A DNA stretch of 64,000 nt from Cristatella mucedo. Lineage: Eukaryota; Bryozoa; Phylactolaemata; Cristatellidae. Position 1 is the first letter of the stretch. Each line of letters starts with the position of its first letter. A program made the position numbers and the translations under genes. The notes under the pieces were generated by a model. That model saw only the letters and a list, made by a program, of their open reading frames with translations. It was not told the DNA's origin and did not search any database. The stretch is taken from NCBI GenBank assembly GCA_009760855.2, contig WPIO01000059.1, forward strand, positions 972,001 to 1,036,000, given 5' to 3'. Below are positions 1 to 33,500 of this stretch, in pieces.

Positions 1-656
1 CGTGCAAACATCACGCACCTCTAGGATATGCACACGGCCCGCGACGATTAGATATACCGCGGTTTTGTATGCGAGCTCGCGTCCGCTGGCAGCCGGACAG
101 TGCACTCGAGCTCACATACGTACAGGTAGGTCTGTAGGCCCAACATGATGTCGCAAGCCGTGGCATCACCAACCTAGGGCAACGGGACGTATCACGCATT
201 CATGCCAGCCAACGATATCTCTTTTTGGGGCGTCATATCGCTTCCGGCGACGGTTCAGCCGTTTCGGAGCAGAATGCAGGTCTGCCGCAGGTCCGCAGTC
301 GTCGGCTTTCCAGCTTCCGGCAAGAGTTAGCCGAACCTCCTGTCTGCTCAACATCCGAATTTAGTACGAAAGCGAAATGCTGCAGATAGAGTTTTCTCTG
401 CGTGGCACCGTCGTAAGCTTCTACGCCGGCCATCTTGGCCGGCGAGCGGGAGCTTGCAGGATTGATGGTGTGATCGTGATAAGCAGTCTAAGCTATTGGA
501 AAACACCTTAAGAAAAAATTGAGGATTGGCAAGTGCCAGGAGAAGTGGGTGGACAGCGTCGGAGAACAGCTATGCGCTAGTGGCCACGTGGTGCGTCACG
601 TGAGCTAAGCAGAGCTGAGAAACACACGCACGCACGCATGCACGCGCGCACGCACG

Positions 657-725
<69 letters not shown>

Positions 726-1728
726 TTCCAAAGCTACCAAGAGAGATAGGCAGCACAGTAAACTGACAGCTTATCAGAATCCTGAAGGTCGAGTTTTTAC
801 GTGACCCCTACTCGAACGCTCGTTCGCTGCTGCTCGGTTTAGGAGGGCGAGCACCTCGCTACTTCCCCTTTGGGACTCGAGTGGTTCCTCGATTCGCTTT
901 TCCGCGAAACCTTAATGCCGACGTTTTTCTTCACGAAGCGAAAACTAATCGACTGCCATTTCGGCCTCGTTCTGGAGCGAACGAGAGAAGGCAAACTATA
1001 TACTGGCCAGTATAGCAGCTAGCCGCCAGTTACGCCGGGTACGCGTACCGAGCTCGATCCTTTCAGCGTCTCTGATTTGCATGTGTCGTCACCTAGTTGC
1101 TGGGATACGTAGGAGGATACGATACGCACTCTAGGTGTGCGACAGTATCTGACATAAACTTCTGGGCAGAACAGCGTAATGGCTACGGCCCTTTTCCGCA
1201 CCAGCGCCCGGTCAAATGCTGTCCAAGAAGAGCCCAAAAGGAATGAGAATTACTCAAAACATCTAGGCGGCTATTATTGGGAATTCTCGTCGAGAGCTGT
1301 CATACCTGCACCGATCGCAGTGCTCAACGAGTGCTTCATCAGCAGCAGTTACACTTTGGGCTCAGAGCATGAGGAATGTGCGGAGAAATGTGTGAGGAGT
1401 GTGGCATGAGGAATGTGTGAGGAATGTGGCATCGTGTGCAGCTGCCGAACCAAAATAAGAACGACACCATTACAAGAAGCTGAACAAATCAAGAGCTTGA
1501 GAAAGGAAATCATTGGCTTTGGCAATGTTGACGGTGGAAAATCGTCTGCAGCCGTGATGACAGCAGCCTCAGTTTAAAAGTAGTGTTATCCATTGTGAAC
1601 GAGATTGAATAAGTTCTCTGAGGTCTTGTGAGAGCCGGTGGATCGCCGGAAGTCAGGATGAAGTCACTAGTCGCAGAAATATCGGCGAGGTGCGAGCGTG
1701 CAAGCGACGTGCGCTAGGCTCTCGCCGA
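1..1728. other. Upstream flank or villin intron, no exon recognised
   Basis: I searched both strands for the missing start of gelsolin repeat 1 (WRIE..., FYSGDSY..., DIHYWIG-like) and found nothing. The only clear feature is the microsatellite at 625-724. Several open frames here have no recognisable motif. Confidence 0.5.
625..724. repeat. (CA)n-(TA)n compound microsatellite
   Basis: CACG-rich start passing into (CA)n and then (TA)n; low complexity, non-coding. Confidence 0.95.
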
Positions 1729-1790
1729 TTATTAGTATAATAATAGTAATAATAATAATTCACTTGATAAAGCGCCCTCAGAGAACTTAT
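1729..1790 (-). mobile_element. LINE-A 3' tail fragment
   Basis: (TAA)n followed by CACTTGATAAAGCGCCCTC and AGAGAACTTA, which is the reverse complement of the LINE-A tail. Confidence 0.8.
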
Positions 1791-1940
1791 GCCCTCAGAG
1801 AAGTATGCTGTAGCCGCCATCTCTAAACCGTAGTCGCCGCGGAGGGGGCGGCGCTCGGTCTGCGAATGCGCCGCCGCGGACCCGGTGCGTCCAGTCGACT
1901 TCCGGCCGGACGTCCGCAATCGCGTCGCTTCGCTTGGCAG

Positions 1941-21689
<19,749 letters not shown>

Positions 21690-22025
21690 GCGGAGACGGC
21701 AGCGCCTGCGGAGAAGCTCGGCTCGGGCGAGGCGCCCCTGCCGGCAGGTCACGCGGCGATTGCCCTCTCGTGACTCAAGAGTGACTTCTGCTGCTTCGCG
21801 TGCTCTGCTGCGTGTGTTAACCCGATCCTTCTTGGCCACGTTCCGCCGCTCGTTTATTTGTACAAGCATCCGAGCTGCAATTAGTTCCTCCTCCTTGAGC
21901 TGCAATTAGTTCCTCCTCCTTCTTTAGCGATATCTACTGCAGGACTTAGTTGAGTCAATTCGCACTACGATTATGCACAGGACCGCAAACATAAACGCTG
22001 TTGATTTTCAACGTGCTTTCGCTCG

Positions 22026-22142
22026 ATGATTTGAAAATGCCTGTGCGACATTGCCTGTGCGACGTTGCCTGTGAGACGTTGCCTGTGCGACATTGCCAGC
22101 GCGACATTGCCTGCGCGACATTGCCTTCGCGAAATTGCCTTT
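22026..22142. repeat. 15-bp tandem repeat, about 7-8 diverged copies
   Basis: Units like TGCCTGTGCGACATT with point changes (GACGTT, GCGCGACATT). Confidence 0.88.
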
Positions 22143-22264
22143 GCATCGAAGAAGTTGGGTGAATGCAGTTCCAGCAGGAGCAGACACCGTTTCACATCCG
22201 CCGATGTCCCGTCGGCCGTTTGAACCGTTGCGGCTGGCGCAGAAAGTGGCTCGATCGGATGCAC

Positions 22265-22301
22265 TGCAGCTCAGGGTGAGCTAGCCTCGCCCTGAGCTGC
22301 A
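22265..22301. repeat. Inverted repeat, 12-bp perfect arms
   Basis: TGCAGCTCAGGG at 22265-22276 pairs with CCCTGAGCTGCA at 22290-22301. Confidence 0.9.
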
Positions 22302-23068
22302 TGAGTCAACCGAGCCTCCTCGTGTAGACAGCACCGATCTTTCTCCCTCTCTCTCTCTCTCCACCTTTTCGTAAAGCGAAAAGATGTCATGTGCACCTGA
22401 AGCGGCAGTCCCTGCAGTCGGCCGACGAACGCGAAGTCGCGAAGGCGAAGGTTGCTGCCGCGTCTTAGTACGAGCTGCCGCGCCTGCCGTGCTCCTGATG
22501 GCCGGAAGTGACGGCGGAGAATCTGCCGTAGCCTTTTGCGAGAAGTTCGATGTCACCTGCAAAGCCACGATGCCGCGCTCGGCGAGGATTTCGGCGGAGC
22601 ACTTTGCAGTATAACGTGGCGGTACGATGTAGCGACGTAATGATTTCGACTTTCGAAGCGCTGGCGAGCGACTATAGGCTAAGCGACCAACCTACTGTCG
22701 TCTTGAGATTCGCTTCGTCATCACGGTAGCGCCGTTGGCAACTAACATTTCCGTCTTTCAAGGCAACGGATATTTATCATCGAGGGAGCATTTACGTCTG
22801 GCTGCCCTTATTCTTCGATGCACTATATTTATAAAGATAACCTTACCCGTGCTAACGTCACAACGGCTACAATTCTCTGATGATCGACCTCACGGCTATG
22901 TTAGCTAAACGAGTAGTTTGGCAGTGCGCTTGCCGTCCAAAGCCGGTCGCTATTGAGAAACTTGACTTCCTGGAAGTTGAGCCTCCTGCGCTGCTAACAA
23001 TCCTAGCTCTCATTTACAAGCATTCGCAAAACTGAGTTACTGCCCCTAAAGGGTTTAGCAGAGCCTCG

Positions 23069-23276
23069 CGGCTAGGAGCGGTGGCGGCTAGGAGCGGTGG
23101 CGGCTAGGAGCGGTGGCGGCTAGGAGCGGTGGCGGCTAGGAGCGGTGGCGGCTAGGAGCGGTGGCGGCTAGGAGCGGTGGCGGCTAGGAGCGGTGGCGGC
23201 TAGGAGCGGTGGCGGCTAGGAGCGGTGGCGGCTAGGAGCGGTGGCGGCTAGGAGCGGTGGCGGCTAGGAGCGGTGG
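23069..23276. repeat. 16-bp minisatellite, 13 perfect copies
   Basis: Unit CGGCTAGGAGCGGTGG repeated 13 times without a mismatch (208 bp). Confidence 0.98.
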
Positions 23277-24194
23277 CGGCTTGCTCGCTGAGGTCGAACG
23301 CGTTTGGCCGACGAAGCACGATGCCATTCAAAACCTTGTCACTCGGCCCCTCGGCAGACGGCGACATTGCTTTTTAAAATTACTAATTTACTGCATCCGA
23401 CGTTGAAGGCCTCGCGCTCGAAAATTCGTTCAGCCATTCTCGGGGTGGCAAGGTCGTGGCGTGGCAAGGTCGTGGCGGCGGACCGCTCTCCCGAGGGGTG
23501 GGGGTGGAGGCGGCTTCCTCCGAATGACCGAACCCGCGAAAGTCTTCGCGGATTCGCACTCCCCGTCGACTACGCGCCGCCACCGCAGAGCTACAGGCGA
23601 AACCGGCCCCGATTTGCAATTGCAAACGTAGACATTCGCTCAAGCAGTATGTCGGCATTCGGCTCGACTGGAAATAGATCGATTGGAAATAAATACAATT
23701 CAGCCGCCGAAGCTTTAGAGTAGCGCGTCGAGCGTTGAACGGAGGTCAGGTAAAGTCAGAATTATAATAATAAAACCTCGATAGCTCGGATCACTAGACA
23801 GGTAGACAGGTGGTCCAGCGATTTCGGCACTGGTTCGGCCACGGAGGGGTATTCGCCTCACCCCCCCCCCCGCCCGCCCCTTCCCTATAGCCATAGGGGG
23901 TTCTCGCTCAGTGACCTGGGTCGCCGCCTATTCCTACCCCTGCCGACCGCGGCTGACGAACGAAGAAACGATGTCCTGTTTCCACTCGATCAGCGACTAA
24001 TAAGCTCCGCGAGTGTGAGCCGCCATAATTTGTCGCTACTTGTGAGTCTCGCCCGCTCTCTCGAAATCGGATCAGCACGATCGCCGACCAATCCCGCTAT
24101 TCACCGAGAGCCGGCCGAGGCGGCTCCCGGTCAGTGCATGACTCTCGCAAACTCTCGCAAACTCTCGCTCAGCGCATGACGGATCGAGGCCCGC

Positions 24195-24556
24195 TCAGCG
24201 ACCGAGACCAAGCGCTTCGCGTCGCTTCGGCGTCGCTCGAGCCGACGACGTAGCAGTCAGACGCTGACGGCGAGCGCGAGCCACGCAAGAGACGAGCGGC
24301 CACGACGTACGCTGTATGTCTGCCTCCAAGCTTTCGATGTCGTCCGCAGTCAGCTCGGGGCCACGCAGCCGCTCCGCCGCCGCCGCCTCGGCGGCGACGT
24401 CGAGGTCGCCGCCGCCGCCGCGCAGCGACGGCGGATAGTACTGCTCGAGCGCAAAGTTGAAGGACAGCGCAGCAGATGAGGGCGCCTCCTTCATGTAGGT
24501 CGGTCTGTCCATGACTCGAGGCGGCGGGCGCCAGTCGGGCGCGTAGAGATGCTCGC
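24195..24556 (-). CDS. INVS: Inversin exon 15 (C-terminal tail)
   Basis: Acceptor CCGCCGCAG. Joined in phase 1 it reads GEHLYAPDWRPPPRVMDRP, then YMKEAPSSAALSFNFALEQY, a tail that looks like invertebrate inversin C-termini. The frame closes at 24195. A possible donor (C|GTACGT after 24311) could remove the Arg-rich end and lead to an unseen last exon. Confidence 0.8.
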
Positions 24557-27500
24557 CTGCGGCGGAAGAGCGCTACACGCGGCACGCCAGAGGTGCTCGC
24601 CTGCGGCGGAGGCGAGAGAGCGTGACGCGCCAGAGGGTTTCGCGAAAGCGAACTTCTATCACACAGCGGCTCAAGTCGGCTTCTTCGGAAGTTGCCGGCC
24701 ATTACCCAATGGAGACGGCGGCCATTATCGTGCACGCGCACCCTGCATTGCTCGCTCCAAGCCACCGTCCCCTCCACCCTACCTCTCACACCGCCACCTC
24801 GCCTAGAATGCACGCCTATCGACGACCGAAAAGGCAGGCGCTCGGGATGTCAAGGCTTAGCCGCTAAGCGCTTCCGCTTTGCAGAGTTTCGCAACTCCCG
24901 CGCCATTTCTGGCAGCGGTGGTTTTTTCAAAAAGTCTTTTCGTGAAGCAAGACTTTTGCGTTTGGAAAAGGAAAAGCTCTCGACTCGACGCGGTCGCCAC
25001 CGCCGACTGCTCGGTTGGTCGGCGTTTCAGTCTCGGCGGCCCCTTCAGCCCTCCTGGCGGCGCTGCTGAAGACGCAGAGACACTGACGGCGGCGTGCTTG
25101 AATTGCCAGATTATAATAATAATAATAATAATAATAATTCACTTGATAAAGCGCCCTCAGAGAACTTAATCTCTCTCTAGGCGCTTTACATTTGCTGCTA
25201 AGTGAAATGCAATTGAATGGTAAGTAAAATCATGCTTGAAAAACAAACGAAATGAATAATATGGTTAGGGGTGACATGCACAGGGTCAGCATGCAAATGT
25301 GGTTAGTGGCAGCATGCACAGTGTCAGCACGCATAAGCACATCAAGGAGGAATCACAGGGACCCGCTAAATGCTGTCCTAAATAGGTGTGTTTTTAGGTT
25401 CCTTTTAAAGGTGGTCAGGTCAGGGGATGTTCTGACGCAGGTCGGGAGGGAGTTCCAGGCTGTGGGAGTTATGACCGATATCCATTGTTGGTGGTTCCTG
25501 CATCATAACGGATTGGAACCGTGTATACGATAATCTATGGACATGGCTGCTTAGAAGCAGAAGCCATGCCATAGGCTCTCATTCATGCTTCCGGAATAGG
25601 CATTCGCATACGATTTGAACTGATTTGAGCTCTGGGCTACCGGGCCGTTAGAGTGCGTCAAAGCCTACGCCGAACGCCTGTAACCCTCCGTTGCTTTCAA
25701 GTAGACTTGTCGACGTTATGAATATCCATTTTTTAAGTAAACTGTCTAGAAAGAAATTAAGTTTTCTGAGGGCTCCATGCAAATATATAATAATTATTAC
25801 ATTATTGTAAGATAAAACTATGGGCGCAATGTCTCGTAGCCATGTCCCGCTACTGTCGGCACACCTGCGAACACTGGCGCTGGACATACAAGTCGTTGGC
25901 CGCGATACAAGCGTGGCCGATATTCTTTACGCATAAGCTGAGACTAGCACTATTATAGCAAGCGCTGCGTCGCCAGCTCCTTCCGTTTGACCCCGTTTGT
26001 AACAGCGCCTCGTACATCCGGCTTCGGCTCACCGTATATCCGGTCCATGAGGGTTCGCTGCTTGGTCGAAATGGCCGCCGGATCCCACATGTGCATCGCT
26101 CGCCTGCGCGCGCCGCCGCCGACGTCGCCGGCGAGCGAAACGTTGAGCAGCGCCACGAGGCGGCGGCGGTAGAACTTCCGCCAGGCGAGCTGAATGGTGC
26201 AGGCGGCGATCTGACGTCTCCACTCGAGCTCTCCCGCGTCCAGTCGCTTCTGCCGCACCGACTCGCGAGCGTTCTTCATCAGTCCCTTCGCTCGAAACTT
26301 ATACCTGGGCGTGGCCGATGGGCGTGGCCCAAATGGCGAGCGGACGACGCGAATAATCGAAAGACGGCGGCGGCGGATATCGAATCGAAGCGCGAATCGC
26401 GCTCGCGCCTTTCGCGCTTCGACTTTGGGAGCTGAGCACAAAGGGATCCGAGCACCCATACGACCGACAGAGGGCGCGCCTGTCCAAATGACGAGCACGC
26501 GCTGCTGGTGGAGAGCTCGGTCGGCTCAGCGCCGGGCGTCCTGACGCCACATTCGCCTCGCGCTGGCTGCCGCCTTTCGCAACGAGCGACCTCTCGCGCG
26601 CTCCGACCCGACATTCACAGACGCTCGCTCATCGGGCGGCACCGGGCGGCTCGGGCGCGCCGCCCGCTCATCCGACTAGGGCCGCCACTCCGCGCCGCTC
26701 AGAGAAGCAACACTCGGAGACCGCTCCTTGAGCTTCCTCGAACCCGAAATCGGAACTTTCTGCTGACTGACGTCACGACTGTCCCCGACTCGGCGAAATA
26801 ACAAGCGCGCCTGCTCCTCGCTGAACGCGCTCAATCCTTTGAGCGGAATTGGTCACTGCAGTTGCCCGTGTTATTTTCACTAAATGGCTCACTCGCTTCC
26901 TTAAATCAGCTGATTTAGCAGCCTCATTTGCATAGCGCTAGAGGAGCCTTAACCGCCATCGCTCGATATATATATATATACATATATATATAAATCGATC
27001 GCCGTCTCGACTTCTGCAACTCACTGCTTACTGGCCTACCAGCATGTGCGATCAGGCGATTGCAGCTGGTGCAAAACTCTGCAGCTAGGCTTGTCTGTCG
27101 TGAGCGTCGCCGTTGCCACATTACTCCACTTCTAGCCGACCTGCAGTGGCTACCAGTCAAACAACGGATTGACTTAGAGGTTGTGTTGCTCACTTTTAGG
27201 TCCCTTCATTCTATGGCTCCAGCTTATCTCTCAGATATACTTCCCTATCAGGCCAAGTATCGTACCACCCGCTTTTCGGAATTCAACAGTCTACAAATAC
27301 CTCGTACAAACCTTAAATCCTTTGGAGACCGTGCATTTAGTTCGTGTGCTCCTAAAGCCTGGAACTCCCTCCCGACTTTCGTCAGAACATCCCCTGACTT
27401 GACGACATTTAAAAAGATCTTAAAAACACATCTATTTAGGATAGCATTTAGTGGGTCCCTGTGATTCGTCCTTGATGTGCTTATGCGTGCTGACACTGTG

Positions 27501-30500
27501 CATGCTGCCACTAACCACATTTGCATGCTGACCCTGTGCATGTCACCCCTAACCATATTATTCATTTTGTTTGTTTTTCAAGCATGATTTTACTTACCAT
27601 TCAATTGCATTTCCCTTTGCAGCAAATGTAAAGCGCCTAGAAAGAGATTAAGTTCTCTGAGGGTGCTTTATCAAGTGCATTATTATTATTATTATTATTA
27701 TTATTATCGTGCTTCCTTTGCAGCAACTGTAAAGTGCCTAGAGAGAGATCGAGTTCTCTGAGGGCGCTTTATCAAATGTATTATTATTATTGCAATTAAT
27801 ATCACCACCGCTTGAAGTTGGCAATACAAAAATCACCCACTACAGGATTCGAACCTACGACCTCGGTCGTAAAGAGCGAGCACATTACCTCCTGGGCTAT
27901 CGCGGCCCAAACCACTCGAAAAGAGCACGGAAATAGTACTAGTTCTGCTGAGGTTGTATAAAATGCCTCGTTATAATTACTATCATTATCGTTATGCGAC
28001 ACTTGGGGTCAAGCCGCGTCAATGAGGTAGATTATTCCGCCCTCGCAAGCGACCTCTAGGAGCGGCGGCAGCGGCGGTCACTCACATCTTCCAGGCGTTC
28101 TGTATGCGCGTGGCTGCATCGTGGCGAATCCGGAAGTAATCCAGCCTCGCTCGCTCTCTGCCTATTATCACTTGCTTTTGACGGGCGTCTCGAAGAATCC
28201 GCTCCTCCTCCGATATCTCGTCTTTCTTTTTCCGCCTAGAGCCGAAGGTCAGAGGCTAAGTAAGGCAGGAAGGCGCTCTCGCTCCGTCACACGACGTCAC
28301 GCGCACGCGCGCTCGCGAAGCGCCGGCATGCCGGACTACAGTTTTTCGGCCCGTGAATGCGCACGAAAGCTAGCGGCGACAGCACCAAACCGGTGTCTAA
28401 TGAGAATTCGCAGGAAGTGGGCATTTCCGGCTGCGGCTCGCGGGCCGAACTGGCCCTCAGAGGAGGCTCAACGGTCTTCGCGGGGGGGGGACCGGATACG
28501 GCATTGGGGGGACCGTGGCAGCCCAGGGGCTTCGGGAAACGGTTCGGGGGCAATAGCCAAGATCCGGCTTCACGAGCAGGGCTGAGCTGACCCTGCAATA
28601 ATTGCAGCCATTTAGGCCGCCGCTTTCTAAAAATAAAGTACTGCAACGGCGGCGCCCGCTAAGCCAGCCAAATTGTGGCGATCAGTTATTATTCGCCATG
28701 ATGAGCCGGCCAAATAAAAGGCCGGCGCCTTGAGATAGGCGCAGTCAGGATTCTTCGAGACTTGGGGCACCGGCAATGTAGCTAAGGTGAGCTCTAGGCT
28801 ACACAACCATCGGTGTACGTCGTGGCCGCTGGCGAACGCCTGTAACCGTCCGCTGGTGTTAAATATATACTGTCTGCATTACGGATACGGACTCGATGCG
28901 CTACGGTACGAGCCCGCTCGTCGTCGCTGCCGTGTTTCTGCTACTGTCGGCTGCTGCCTGCGTGCACCTGGTGCAGCACCTACGAGTAACTAGCCGCGCT
29001 ACAAGGTTCTGACGTCACACAAGTAGTCGTCGCGCGTCGGCTGAGACGCGGCACCGTCACGAGTGCTGCGTTTGAAACCTAGCCCTTACAGGACGTGGAA
29101 GCCGCACAGCGAGCGTTTGTAACAATACCCCTAAGTCTTCCCCATTGGAGGCCAGAAAATTCTTTCCAGATAGCTACCAGGCTGTTAGGGAGAGGCTGCC
29201 GGGCATTGCGGGCGGTTTTACAGGCGTGGTCGCTCGGCGAGGTCGGGGCGTGGTCGGATAGCGTGGTCGGGGCGTAGTAGGACGGTGTGGTCGGACGATG
29301 TGGACTGAGTGTGGTCGGGCGTTGTCGGGCGTGGTCTGGGTGTGGTCGGGGCGTGGTCGGACGTGGTCACGCCTGCGGTGCACAGGCAGATTGCAGTCAT
29401 TTCTCCGGAGGGGACCTCCGCTCCGGAAGTAGAGGACCACCACCGGATGTGTAGAGGACCGCCGGCGGACAGGGCAACGAAGTAGCACTAGCTCGGCGGC
29501 GGCGGCGGGCGGCGCTCATTCGGTGTGCAGGCACTCTGGGTCGTTTTCCAGAAGGGCCATCATTATTCTTATAGGAATCCAATTTTGCAGAATTTCTGAG
29601 AAACTTTTTCTATAATGAGTCATGGCTAAAATGGAGTGCCAGGGGAGCGGCGCGCCATTCCCTTGCAAATCGACGAGCGCATTTTTTCAGATGACGGTAA
29701 TAATAAAAATAATATATTTCGATAGCCCCCTCAGAGATCTTGATCTCTTTCAAGGCACTTTACATATAAGATGGATCTAAAGAAGCACCAGGGTGGCATG
29801 CCTAATATTTATAATATTATTATATTATTAATATTTGTAGAGAGGTTAAAGACCCTTTCCGGACGGCGCGTCTTCGGTCGGCACCACCGAGCTGCTTCTC
29901 AGGAGGAGATAACTTAACATTTTTGTTTCGGAGTTGAATGAGCAAAAGGGTTTCCGAAGTAAACTAGCAGCTAAAGCGAGCGCACAAAATGAAAGTAAGA
30001 GTTATAATAATAATAACAGTTCATTTGATAAAGCGCCCTTAGAGAACTCAATCTCTTTATAGGCGCTTTACATTTGCAGTAAGGAAATCACGATCGAATG
30101 GTTAGTGGTAGCATGCTCAATAAACAAGAATAATCATGCTAGGGGATGATATGCACAGGGTCAGCATGCAAGTGTGGTTAGTGGCTGTAGGCAACAGTGT
30201 CAGCATTCATAAGCCAATAAAGTACGAATCACAGGAACACCACTAAATGCTGTGATGAATAGGTGCGTTTTTAATTTATTTTTAGATGTGGTCAAGTCAG
30301 GGACGTTGTGATGCAAGTCGGGAGTGAGTTCCAGGCTTTGGGAGCATATGAACTAAAGGCAGGGTCTCCAAAGAATTTGAGGTTTTTATTAGGTTAACAG
30401 TTAGATTCCGAAATGGTTAGTGGTAGCGTGCTCAATCCAAAAAAAAGCAGGAATAATATGGTTAGGGGGTGACATGCACAGGGTCAGCATGCATGTCTGG

Positions 30501-33500
30501 TTAGTGGCAGCATGCGCAGTGTCAGCAGACATAAGCACATTAAGGATGAATAACAGGGACTAAATGCAAAGAGCAATTTTTCAGAGGGCTGCCCCTTCAG
30601 TGCTTTTCCGAGCAGATTTCTAAGAGATATCTTTGACCTTGTCTCGCGCCCCATCACGGTAGGAGTTTAACTCCCAAGCCAAAATCCCGGCTACGCCGGG
30701 ACGGCGCCCCATCCCCACTCCCCCCCCCCGACGCCGCAGCCCAACATCCCTGGATACGACCTCGGTTACTGTTGCGGTACGGTACGATGCATAGCAACCA
30801 AAGGTCGCTTACCCTTCACTTTTAGCGGCAGTGGGCGTGACAGGTGCTTCACTCATGGTCGAGGCGTCTCCTGAAAACGTAGTAAAATAGTGTGCTACGA
30901 ACATCACGTCCTAGTTCCAGGGCAGCGGCGCAACGCGTGCAATGTTCAAAGACCTGAAGCTGGCACACTACGCCGACGATAACAATACAGCGCTCGATAG
31001 TCTGCACGCAGCACTAATGACAGTGTCGCATTAGGAAAAGCAAGCACAGCGATATTATATTGTATATTACTATTATTATTTATTATTATTTATTATTATT
31101 TTATTTATTATTATTTTATTATTTTATTATTTATTATTATTATATATTATTATTGTTATTGTATATTACGGCAGATACGACAGGCGACTTCCAGCCGACT
31201 CGCAAACAGACTTAACAGCAGCTCTCGCTCTGCGCTAGGACTCGCCGACCTGGCAGACCGTTGCTCCAAGAGAGAGCGACCGCGATCAGGACGGATCGTG
31301 CCTTGCGTCGTGTACAGGTAATAACTCATGCCATTATCTGGTTCGCACACGGTGATGCATCGCGCTGCTCAGAGGCTGATAATAATAATAATAATGCACT
31401 TGATAAAGCGCCCTCGGAGAACTCAACCTCTTTCTAGGCGCTTTACATTTGGCCTATCGCGGCTATGTCATATGCGGCTCAGTTCTAATTCGGCGGCTGC
31501 GCTCGCACAGCGAGTCTTTAATTCGGCGGTCGTGCTCGCACAGCGAGTCTTTAATTCGGCGGCCGTACTCGCACAGCGAGTGATCGAAGTTCAGCTGTCG
31601 AGCTCGTCGTCCGGCATGGCGGGGCATTGCAATGGCGGCTCGTTGAAGAGCAGACGAAGCGCCACTAAGCGGCACTGAGCGGCATTGAGAAGCCAAAGGA
31701 AAAACAAATCGTCCGACTGCAACAAATTGAGAGAGCATTTCGCCATCGACCGTCGAGAATAGTAGACCATCGTCGAAACGGGGATAGATAGCCAGCGGCA
31801 GTTTAATTTCAACATAAATACCGGGCCTTCCAGGACTCGCTTCGGCACCGAGGCTCGGCAAATGCACGCTGCAGTAGGCATTGCAGCCGCTTCGCGCCCC
31901 CCCCCCCCCCCCCGCTCAGCAAAATGGCGCTCAGGCTAATTACACCGCACCTCCTTAGCGTTCAGCTACTGGTGCCGCCGCCGCCGCCCCCCCCCCCCAC
32001 CAAGGCGCGCCTTCTGGCCACGGCTTCGACGAAAACGAGTAGTCAGCGGTTGGCCATAGGCAGAGGTCAGTGTAAAACAGACACTGCGTAGTGGAACAGA
32101 GCTTCTGGGCCGGTACGACTACGAAAGTTCGCAAGCGGAGTAAGACCCGGCGAGCCACGCCAAAGAAAAGTCTCCTGCAGGAAGTGTACGGAAACAGCTG
32201 CCAGAAATAGCGTTGCTGCGAGCTTGGCAACCGCGCGCAGGGCTAGATCAAGCGAAGCGAGGTACTACTACACCGCGCGCGTCGCGATCGACGGTGCGCT
32301 GCTTTCGTTCTGCCGTCTACGCCGAGCGGCACAGCGTCGGCTTCGCGTCGAACTCGACCGGCAGCACTCGCGCCCGCACGCTCGGCACCCACACGGTCGC
32401 GCGCTGCCGAGCGCCGACCTTCACGCCCGCGCGGTCGCACGCACGCACTCACGCTCGCTCTCTTACTGTCGTCAACACCTCCCTTAATTCCGATGCTATA
32501 ATTCAGCAGCACGCGCAGTTCCAAGTCAGGTCCATCGGAACGCGCGTCTGGCGTCGTCCCGTCGTCTGGCGGCGCCCAGCAGCAGCAGCTCGCGTCCGCT
32601 TGGCTGCGGCTTCTGGGTGATCGCCGGGCTGCCGCAAGAATGCCTTGGCACCTTGGCATGGAAAGCGGGCGACTGTTGTCGGACAACGGCTGATCTGCCG
32701 CTTGAAAGAAACGCAATTGTTTCACGCGTTCTCAATGCCCGGCTGTGCGTGTAACCACTCGGGTAAATGTACACCAAACTCCGGCGGAAACTCGGTCGCT
32801 GCGAGAGGACCGCCGGCGCTGAGGGCGGCTGACGGGAGATGGGAGCGCCTTCTGCCAGGGCGCGCAAGCGCTAGAGCTGCGACGAGACTTGCTGCCCCCC
32901 CCCCCCCCGCTGCTGCAGCGGGGCCGTTTCGGCACGCCTGCCCCGTTGCCTGGGAGCAGCTGAGCTGGCTCGGCAATGCTTTGGCTGGCGTAAGCAAACA
33001 TGCCTCGACAGTCCCCCCTCACAGCACCTCGACTCTCCGCTCGCGGAACCAATGCAAGTACTTAATTAACTCTGGTGATCGTTGCCTATGATGCCAGTAA
33101 TTGACCTGATGAGACAGAAAGAGAGAGAGAGATAGAGAGAGGGAAAGGGAGGGAGAGAGAGGAGAGAGAGAGGGGAGAGAGAGAGAGGAGAGAGAGAGAG
33201 AGGAGAGAGAGGGGGGCAGAGAGAGAGAGAGGAGAGCAAGGAGAAGAGATAAAGTGAGGAGAGGAAGGAGAAGCGAGGGAGACTGAGAAAGAGAGGTAGA
33301 AAGAGAGAGAAAAGAGGAGGGAAGACAGAAGGGTGGGGAGAGCGAGACGGGAGTTCGCAACAGAGCGAGTCCAGGATTCGGCAAAAGCGACCCGAAGCAT
33401 CGCTAGATCAGCCTCGCCATGGCCGGTGCAACAGCATTCAATGACCTAGTTTGGCCCAGTGGTTAAGGTGCTTGCCTCGAACCAAGTTCAAGGCGAATGT

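Larger units (their letters stand above)
21690..24194. other. Convergent intergenic interval between villin and inversin
   Basis: Holds the 3' ends of two convergent genes. Contents: a 15-bp tandem array (22026-22142), a short hairpin (22265-22301), a (CT) run near 22340-22362 and the 16-bp minisatellite (23069-23276). No well-placed AATAAA signal for either gene is obvious, so the untranslated regions are not delimited. Confidence 0.6.

Noticed and set aside
23069-23276. CRISPR-like array
   Set aside because: It is a pure head-to-tail 16-bp minisatellite with no spacers, in an animal genome.
25953-26032. Inversin ending at the stop at 25953 by reading through exon 14
   Set aside because: A canonical G|GTGAGC donor in the right phase leads to exon 15, whose FNFALEQYYPP tail looks conserved. 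Read-through remains a possible minor isoform.
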